This document shows, piece by piece, positions 48,049 to 53,692 of a DNA stretch of 53,692 nt (positions are counted from its first letter, which is position 1; each line of letters begins with the position of its first letter). The notes beneath the pieces are model-generated. The model had not been told where the DNA came from. It made no database searches and saw only the letters and a program-made list of their open reading frames with translations. Made by a program: the position numbers and the translations under genes. Source of the DNA: Halothiobacillus sp. 35-54-62 (GTDB taxonomy: Bacteria > Pseudomonadota > Gammaproteobacteria > Halothiobacillales > Halothiobacillaceae); contig NCFS01000007.1 in NCBI GenBank assembly GCA_002281295.1, positions 1 to 53,692 of the forward strand, read 5' to 3'.

Positions 48049-51000
48049 ATGGCCACACCAAATTCAAGCCCCGTAGCCGATTTACCCCCCACACCGGCTT
48101 GGCAACGCCTGTTGCGTCGCCCGGTGGTATGGGCCTTAGTGTATGGGGCATTAATTAGTTACAGCCTGTATGCCTTTATTAAAATTCCGGTTGAGGTGTT
48201 GCCCCAGTTTAATTTCCCTCAGATAAGCGTGATAACCCATCTACCTGGCACCAATACAGCCGCACTGGAAAACCTGATAACCCGGCCCATTGAAAACGAG
48301 TTGCTGACCCTAACCCAAGTTTTAAGCGTGCGTTCAACCGTGGGCAACGGCGTAGTACAAACCCATATCCGCTTTGCCCAAAACAGCAATCCCACGCTCG
48401 ATTTACAGATGGTAAATGGGGCCATTGATCGAGCACGCAGCCAATTGCCGCCCCAAGCGCACCCTTTGGCAGAAATTATGGGCAATGCCATTAATGAGGT
48501 GGCCGATTACAGCCTCATTTTGCCCCGAAGCGCCGCACCCGATGAGGTGCAGCGTCAAATTGAAAGCAACCTTGTGCCCACCCTGCGCGCCGTGGCGGGC
48601 GTACAGCGTGTTTTGGTTTATGGCGGGGGCGAACCTGCCCTGTGGGTGCAACCCAATTTGCTGGCTTTGCAAGCGCATCAGGTCGCAATCACGGCGATTA
48701 CCCAAGCATTGACACAAAATGTTTTGCTAAAACCGTTAGGTTACCTCTCAATGGGGCATCAGGATGTATTAATTGAAGCCCGCGCCCAGCCCGATCACAC
48801 GGCGGCTCTGCAACAAATAACCATTCCCACCGCACAAGGACCCATTCCACTGGGCGCATTAGCCCGGATTATTCGCGCGCCCTTGCCCACCCACAGCGCG
48901 GTGGCGCTCGATAATCACGCCACGCTGGCCCTCACCGTATTCAAACAACCCGGCGCCTCTACCCTACCGGTTACCCGCGCCGTACAAGCCGCGCTTGATT
49001 CAAGCATCAGCCAATTACCAGCGGGCGCGCACTGGCTGCGCGTGTACGATCAAGGCCATTTAGTGCAAATTATTGGGGATGATTTAACCCGCAACCTGTT
49101 ACTGGGTGCCGCCTTAGCCGTGTTCGTTTTATTTTGGTTACTGGGCGGTGGGCGCGGGGTATGGCTGCTGGGGGTGAGCATCCCGCTCTCGCTGTTGCTG
49201 GGCATTGCTGGGCTTTATGCCACAGGCCAAAGCCTCAATTTACTCACCCTAGGCGCGCTGACTGTCGCGGTGGGCTTGCTTGCTGATGATGCCATTATTG
49301 TGCTGGAAAGCATTACCTATCGCTGGGAGCAAGGCGATGCACGCTGGGCGGGCATTTGGCGCGGTCTGCGAGATATCGCCAGCCCCGATGTCAGCGGCAC
49401 ACTCGCCACTGTAGCCGTGTTTTTACCGCTCCTACTCGTGGGCGGCTTAGCGGGGCTATTTTTTCTGCCCTTCGCCTTAGCGATGACCTTTGCACTATTG
49501 GCCTCGCTTTTTATCTCACTCACCTTAATTCCCTTAGGCTTAGGCCTGCTAAAAGCCGATCGATACCTGCGCTATAAACCAGATTCCCGCTCGAAAAAAA
49601 GCGCAAGCGTAGGGGTAATCGCTGGGCTGTATCGCGCTAATCTCAAGCTTTTTCACTTGGCGCTCCGCTTTCCCCGCCGGAGTTTAGCGGCAAGTATTAG
49701 CTTACTTATCATAAGCTTAATTAGCATGGCATGGGTGACAGTCAACTTTTTGCCTCTGCCCAATGAGGGCGTCATGCTGGAAAGCTTTACCCTGCCGCCC
49801 GGCACTGCGCTCACCCAAACCCAAGCCACTGTAGATAAAATCACTCAGCGCCTAGCCCAAGACCCCAGCGTAGCGCATGTATTTGCCCGCATCGGTTCAG
49901 CAGCCAGCACAGCCTATACGGAGCCTGCCTATGCGGGTGAAATTCAAATCGTGCTGAACAAAAAAACGCAAACCAATGATTTAAATTCCATTGGCGCACG
50001 GCTTAGCGCATTAAGCGCCCTGCCCGGTGTACAAACCAGCATCGACACCCCCACCATTGAACGGGTCGGCGAGAGCTTATCGGGCTTACCACAACCCTTT
50101 GTTATTCAAGTATTTGGGCCACATATTAGCGTGCTGCATCAACTCGCCCACACCATCACCGAGCGCTTACGCCAAGACGTGCCGAGCTTGAGTGATGTGT
50201 TTAACAACGATGGCTATCCGATCAATCAGCTCGTTATTTCACCCAAACCCACCGCGATGGCGCTCTACGGGCTCACGCCCAGTGCACTGGTTGCCCAGCT
50301 TACGCCTTTAATAGCCGGACAAGTTTTGGCGACAATCCCGCAGGGCAACTGGCCACTGTCGCTGTATATCCGCCTTGCCGATGCCCCCGCGCAAAGCCCC
50401 GCAGCACTGGCCGCCTTACCCATAAAAACCCTTGGCTCAAACGGCCAAATAGTCACGTTAGGGCAAGTGGCTCATATTGAGCTTACCCAAACCCCCAATC
50501 AAATTCGCCATATTAATGGCGCGCGGGCGCTGGATATTCTGGCCACGCCAACCAGCCTTAATGCCATGTCAGCCATCAACACAACGCTCAAAACAATCCC
50601 CCTACCCCCAGGCTATCGGGTGGCCGTAGGCGGCCTGTATCCCGAGCTGATCCACACCGGTATGGCGCTCGGCCTAGCCGCCCTGCTCGCGTTCGGGCTA
50701 ATGCTCGGCATTTTGCTATTACAGTTTGATGATTGGCTGGCCCCCGCATTATTGCTGCTGCAAATCCCCTTGGCCTTTACCGGCGGCGCACTGGCATTGA
50801 GTTTAAGCGGCGTTGGCCTGAACATCACCGGGTTAATTGCCTTCATCACCTTAATTGGGCTTAGCCTCAATCACGGCATTGTGCTCTTGTATCGCATCCG
50901 CCATAACGAGCAAACCTTAAATTTGCAACACGCCGTAGAAGAGGCCATCGCCATTCGGTTTCGCCCGATCTTACTCACCGTGCTCACCGCCACCTTAGGC

Positions 51001-51150
51001 ATGCTGCCCACCGCTTATGGTTGGGGCCAAGGCGCCGCACCCGAGCAAGGCCTAGCGATTGTGATTTTAGGTGGCATTTTTTGGAGCGCGCTGCTGTCAA
51101 CAAATCTTATCCCTGCGCTGTACCTTTATTATCGCCAGCGCAAAGCCTAA
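48049..51150 (+). CDS. RND-family efflux permease
   Basis: A 1033-aa inner-membrane proton-driven pump of the RND superfamily, with the usual twelve helices and two large periplasmic loops. The first helix (about residues 27-45) is followed by the porter domain start VEVLPQFNFPQISVITHLPG. The proton-relay region in helix 4 is GLLADDAIIVLESITYR with the paired Asp. Helix 10 has GLSLNHGIVLLYRIRHN in place of the Lys-containing motif of drug pumps such as AcrB. The substrate class (heavy metal, drug or lipid) is therefore uncertain. The gene follows the adaptor gene by 2 nt and precedes alkB by 10 nt. Confidence 0.92.
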   Translation: MATPNSSPVADLPPTPAWQRLLRRPVVWALVYGALISYSLYAFIKIPVEVLPQFNFPQISVITHLPGTNTAALENLITRPIENELLTLTQVLSVRSTVGNGVVQTHIRFAQNSNPTLDLQMVNGAIDRARSQLPPQAHPLAEIMGNAINEVADYSLILPRSAAPDEVQRQIESNLVPTLRAVAGVQRVLVYGGGEPALWVQPNLLALQAHQVAITAITQALTQNVLLKPLGYLSMGHQDVLIEARAQPDHTAALQQITIPTAQGPIPLGALARIIRAPLPTHSAVALDNHATLALTVFKQPGASTLPVTRAVQAALDSSISQLPAGAHWLRVYDQGHLVQIIGDDLTRNLLLGAALAVFVLFWLLGGGRGVWLLGVSIPLSLLLGIAGLYATGQSLNLLTLGALTVAVGLLADDAIIVLESITYRWEQGDARWAGIWRGLRDIASPDVSGTLATVAVFLPLLLVGGLAGLFFLPFALAMTFALLASLFISLTLIPLGLGLLKADRYLRYKPDSRSKKSASVGVIAGLYRANLKLFHLALRFPRRSLAASISLLIISLISMAWVTVNFLPLPNEGVMLESFTLPPGTALTQTQATVDKITQRLAQDPSVAHVFARIGSAASTAYTEPAYAGEIQIVLNKKTQTNDLNSIGARLSALSALPGVQTSIDTPTIERVGESLSGLPQPFVIQVFGPHISVLHQLAHTITERLRQDVPSLSDVFNNDGYPINQLVISPKPTAMALYGLTPSALVAQLTPLIAGQVLATIPQGNWPLSLYIRLADAPAQSPAALAALPIKTLGSNGQIVTLGQVAHIELTQTPNQIRHINGARALDILATPTSLNAMSAINTTLKTIPLPPGYRVAVGGLYPELIHTGMALGLAALLAFGLMLGILLLQFDDWLAPALLLLQIPLAFTGGALALSLSGVGLNITGLIAFITLIGLSLNHGIVLLYRIRHNEQTLNLQHAVEEAIAIRFRPILLTVLTATLGMLPTAYGWGQGAAPEQGLAIVILGGIFWSALLSTNLIPALYLYYRQRKA

Positions 51151-51160
51151 AATTAAACGC

Positions 51161-51835
51161 ATGAACCTTGATCTATTTTCAGCCGAACCCGCCCCGATCG
51201 CGCCAGCCCAAACCCATTGGCTGAGCGAATCAGCCGTTCTATTTCGGGCAAAAGCCAGCCTTGAGGCACCCCTCGTGCTCAACGAAATTCAAACCGTGCT
51301 CGAACATTCCCCCTTGCGCCAAATGCCCACGCGAAGCGGCAAACTCATTGCCGTCTCCATGAGCAACTGCGGTGAATTAGGCTGGGTGAGTGATGCGCGC
51401 GGCTATCGCTACGAAGCGTATGATCCCCTCACCCAACAGCCATGGCCCTGCCTGCCCGCACTTATACATAAGCTCGCCGCGCAGGCCGTGCAACAGGCAG
51501 GATTCGCCCCCCTGCGCGCAGAAGCCTGCCTAATTAACCGCTATACCCTCGGTGTGGGCATGGGTTTACATCAAGATCGCGATGAACAAGATTTCACCGC
51601 CCCCATCGTGTCCTTATCGTTTGGGCTGCCCGCCACCTTTTTATGGGGCGGGCAAAACCGGCGCGACAAAACTCAAGCCATCAGCCTAAATCATGGGGAT
51701 ATTCTCGTTTGGGGCGGCGCCGACCGCCTGCGATACCACGGCATTCGCCCCCTAAAACAGGGCACACCGCCCCCGATCAGGCACCCGTTAATCAACCAAG
51801 CTAGAATCAATTGCACCTTGCGCCAAGCCCGATAA
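51161..51835 (+). CDS. alkB: AlkB-type DNA/RNA dealkylation dioxygenase
   Basis: An Fe(II)/2-oxoglutarate enzyme that removes alkyl groups such as 1-methyladenine from nucleic acids by oxidation. The 224-aa protein has the iron ligands His137 and Asp139 (LHQDRDEQD) and His193 (RLRYHGIRP). The 2-oxoglutarate-binding arginines are Arg215 and Arg221 (RINCTLRQ). Upstream family motifs are MSNCGELGWVSDARGYRYE, INRYTLGVGMGLH and SLSFGLPATFLWGG. The ATG at 51161 is favoured; the frame extends upstream inside the RND gene without similarity. No ada gene is nearby. Confidence 0.94.
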   Translation: MNLDLFSAEPAPIAPAQTHWLSESAVLFRAKASLEAPLVLNEIQTVLEHSPLRQMPTRSGKLIAVSMSNCGELGWVSDARGYRYEAYDPLTQQPWPCLPALIHKLAAQAVQQAGFAPLRAEACLINRYTLGVGMGLHQDRDEQDFTAPIVSLSFGLPATFLWGGQNRRDKTQAISLNHGDILVWGGADRLRYHGIRPLKQGTPPPIRHPLINQARINCTLRQAR

Positions 51836-51874
51836 CATAGCGCACGCACAAGCAAACACGCCAGCCCGCGCACT

Positions 51875-51882
51875 GCTAGAAT
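51875..51882 (+). promoter_or_regulatory. Candidate extended -10 promoter of rlmD
   Basis: TGC followed by TAGAAT (51877-51882) forms an extended -10 element 34 bp before the rlmD start. The -35 is weak. The same TTGCTAGAAT-like arrangement precedes the tRNA-Ser gene. Confidence 0.35.
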
Positions 51883-51916
51883 AGCGACCAATTTATAGAA
51901 CGACAGGCCAACTACC

Positions 51917-53239
51917 GTGCGCTTTCCCAAACTCCCCAAAGGCGAATTTCCCGCCACCATCGAATCACTGACCCAAGAAGGACGCGGGGTGACCCACATC
52001 AACGGCAAAACCACCTTCATCAGCCGCGCCTTGCCGGGTGAAGTCATCAAATTTGTCTACACCAACCGCAAAAAACACTTCGATGAGGGCGACGCAACCA
52101 TCATCGAACAGCCCTCGCCCGACCGTATAAGCCCCGCCTGCCCCCATTTCGAGCAATGCGGCGCCTGCTCTATGCAGCACTTAAGTGCCGAAAAACAAAT
52201 CGAAGTCAAACAACAAGCCCTGTTCGACCAGGTACAACGCATCGGCAAAACCCAAGCCCAACAGCAACTCCCCCCGCTCACAGGGCCCATCTGGGGCTAT
52301 CGGCGGCGCGCTCGGCTCGGCGTTAAATACGTCATCAAAAAAGATCGCGTGCTGGTCGGATTTCGCGAACGGCGCAGCCATTTTCTCGCCGATATAAGCC
52401 ACTGCCCCGTCCTCGACCCCCGCGTGGGCGAACACCTCACCGACATCGCCAACGCCATCGGCACACTCGATGCCCGCGCCACCGTGGCACAAATCGAAGT
52501 ATCGTGTAGCGATGACCGCACAGCCCTCGTGTTTCGCCACCTAGAACCCCTAAGTCCCCAAGATAAAACCCGCCTGCGTGATTTTGGCCAAGCGCAAGGC
52601 TTCGACATCTACCTACAACCCGGCGGCACCGATAGCGTGCATCCGCTCGATCCCACACGCGTAGGCGACCTACACGACCAACAACCCGCCTACCAAATCG
52701 CCATCGGCTTCAAACCGCTCGACTTCACCCAAGTTAACGCCGCCATCAACCGCGACATGGTTCAACTCGCCCTAAAATGGCTCGACATCCAGCAAGGCGA
52801 CCACGCCCTAGACCTCTTCGCCGGCTTGGGCAACTTCACCCTACCCATGGCTCGCTTCGCCCAAACAGTCACCGCCATCGAGCTTGAACCCGCCATGGTG
52901 CAACGCGCCGAAGCCTCCGCCCGCACCAATGGCATCACCAACACCCACCACCAAGTGGGCAACCTCTTTGAACCCGACCCCACCCAAGCCTGGATGCAAC
53001 AAAACTACGAACGCATCCTGCTCGACCCACCCCGTGCCGGCGCCGAGGCCCTAATCCCCCACATCGCCCGCATGCGCCCCAAACGTATTGTCTACATCTC
53101 CTGCCATCCCGGCACCCTCGCCCGCGATACCCATACCCTCGTCCACGCGCACGGCTACACCCTCATCGCCGCCGGCGTCATGGACATGTTCCCCCACACC
53201 GCCCACATCGAATCCATCGCCGTATTTGAACCCAAATAA
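51917..53239 (+). CDS. rlmD: 23S rRNA (uracil-1939-C5)-methyltransferase
   Basis: RlmD (RumA) methylates U1939 of 23S rRNA with SAM. The 440-aa protein has an N-terminal TRAM domain (ESLTQEGRGVTHINGKTTFI; ALPGEVIKFVYTNRK). Three of four [4Fe-4S] cysteines lie in CPHFEQCGACSMQHL (75, 81, 84), with the fourth at about 164 in SHCPVLD. The methyltransferase domain has LDLFAGLGNFTLPMA, then DPPRAGAEALI and the catalytic Cys in VYISCHPGTLARD. The start is GTG at 51917. The coding strand is very C-rich compared with neighbours. Confidence 0.97.
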   Translation: MRFPKLPKGEFPATIESLTQEGRGVTHINGKTTFISRALPGEVIKFVYTNRKKHFDEGDATIIEQPSPDRISPACPHFEQCGACSMQHLSAEKQIEVKQQALFDQVQRIGKTQAQQQLPPLTGPIWGYRRRARLGVKYVIKKDRVLVGFRERRSHFLADISHCPVLDPRVGEHLTDIANAIGTLDARATVAQIEVSCSDDRTALVFRHLEPLSPQDKTRLRDFGQAQGFDIYLQPGGTDSVHPLDPTRVGDLHDQQPAYQIAIGFKPLDFTQVNAAINRDMVQLALKWLDIQQGDHALDLFAGLGNFTLPMARFAQTVTAIELEPAMVQRAEASARTNGITNTHHQVGNLFEPDPTQAWMQQNYERILLDPPRAGAEALIPHIARMRPKRIVYISCHPGTLARDTHTLVHAHGYTLIAAGVMDMFPHTAHIESIAVFEPK

Positions 53240-53271
53240 GCCCAAACCCAACACAAAACCCGCAACGTTCA

Positions 53272-53307
53272 TTGCTAAACCCCCCCACCATTGCTAGAAT
53301 CCGCGCC
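53272..53307 (+). promoter_or_regulatory. Promoter of tRNA-Ser with GC-rich discriminator
   Basis: A -35 TTGCTA (53272-53277) and a -10 TAGAAT (53295-53300) have 17-bp spacing. They are followed by CCGCGCC, a GC-rich discriminator of the kind that makes stable-RNA promoters sensitive to ppGpp. Confidence 0.65.
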
Positions 53308-53346
53308 TCTTCCCTGCTGGCCCCATCAAAAGGCTAGTAAAAAACT

Positions 53347-53437
53347 GGAGCGGTGTCCGAGTGGTTGAAGGAGCACGCCTGGAAAGCGTGTATACGGTAA
53401 CCCCGTATCGAGGGTTCGAATCCCTCTCGCTCCGCCA
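53347..53437 (+). tRNA. tRNA-Ser(GGA)
   Basis: A 91-nt class II tRNA with CCA encoded. The acceptor stem is GGAGCGG with TCGCTCC and discriminator G. The anticodon stem-loop CACGCCTGGAAAGCGTG gives anticodon GGA, which reads UCC and UCU. A long variable arm (TATACGGTAACCCCGTATC) and the T arm GAGGG-TTCGAAT-CCCTC are present. It closely resembles E. coli serW/serX. The long variable arm is the class II mark that seryl-tRNA synthetase recognises. Confidence 0.97.
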
Positions 53438-53451
53438 CAAAATCAAATAAG

Positions 53452-53476
53452 CCTATGTTTTTACATAGGTTTTTTT
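53452..53476 (+). terminator. Rho-independent terminator after tRNA-Ser
   Basis: CCTATGT pairs with ACATAGG around a short T-rich loop and is followed by seven T residues, 15 nt after the tRNA end. Confidence 0.88.
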
Positions 53477-53654
53477 GTTGCTATATTTTATACCCAACTT
53501 AGAACCCATCATAGTTAAAGTGCTTGGGTGTTTCGGCTTGTTACAGATACCAGGCATTCATTCCCGCTTCCGCCGCCGTTGCTTATGGGGTTGGTTTTGC
53601 AAATCCGCCGATAGTGCGAACTTATATGGCATCCAGAAATTCCAGCATGGCAAT

Positions 53655-53680
53655 AAAAAACCGCCATTGCTGGCGGCGGT
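53655..53680 (-). terminator. Terminator for a minus-strand gene right of the window
   Basis: On the minus strand CCGCCA and TGGCGG form a hairpin followed by six T residues (A-run at 53655-53660 in plus view). A minus-strand gene ending with a stop codon near 53684 may lie just outside. The stretch 53480-53650 shows no gene or repeat that can be recognised. Confidence 0.65.
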
Positions 53681-53692
53681 TGGTTACTTCAC

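Overview
The window looks like a chromosomal segment of a gammaproteobacterium. The gene order is the classic gammaproteobacterial one (rpoE-rseA-rseB-rseC-mucD, lepA-lepB-rnc-era-recO-pdxJ-acpS, leuS-lptE-holA-nadD-rsfS-rlmH). A Tat-exported high-potential iron-sulfur protein (HiPIP) and a di-heme cytochrome c peroxidase would fit a sulfur-oxidising or otherwise respiratory-versatile lineage such as Chromatiales or Halothiobacillaceae. That placement is inference, not proof. No insertion sequence, prophage or CRISPR array was seen.

Layout. From 1 to 32.6 kb almost everything is on the minus strand. In transcription order from the right: the envelope-stress block (rpoE, rseA, rseB, rseC, mucD); the translation/secretion/RNA-processing operon (lepA, lepB, DUF4845 gene, rnc, era, recO, pdxJ, acpS); the ribosomal operon rpsF-rpsR-rplI with a candidate leader hairpin; a small plus-strand pair (a 119-aa protein and a 51-aa lipoprotein) closed by a strong bidirectional terminator; then leuS-lptE-holA-proA-nadD-rsfS-rlmH-maf-rng-yhdP-nitrilase; aroG; and a frameshifted DUF4139 gene ahead of exbB-exbD. 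From 32.9 kb onward most genes are on the plus strand: nadB, an AcpA-like phosphoesterase, a di-heme peroxidase, 6S RNA with its promoter, fau and an EVE-domain gene. Next comes a 612-bp non-coding region, then ilvA (minus), rpiA-aroE, a broken GGDEF/EAL gene, the HiPIP gene (minus), an RND membrane-fusion/permease pair, alkB, rlmD and tRNA-Ser(GGA).

Most interesting locus. The convergent intergenic region 39353-39964 holds three perfect TTATCCACA DnaA boxes, two of them as a tight inverted pair, plus three one-mismatch boxes. It also has an AT-rich stretch with a match to the AT-rich 13-mers of oriC. No dnaA, dnaN, mnmG or other usual origin neighbour is in the window. It is an origin-like or DnaA-titrating (datA-like) locus in an unusual place.

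Decay. Several reading frames carry lesions: a one-base frameshift in the DUF4139 gene, an apparent in-frame loss of about 27 residues in the nitrilase-family protein, and two separate disruptions in the GGDEF/EAL gene. Either regulatory and accessory genes are decaying or the assembly contains indel errors; raw reads would decide.
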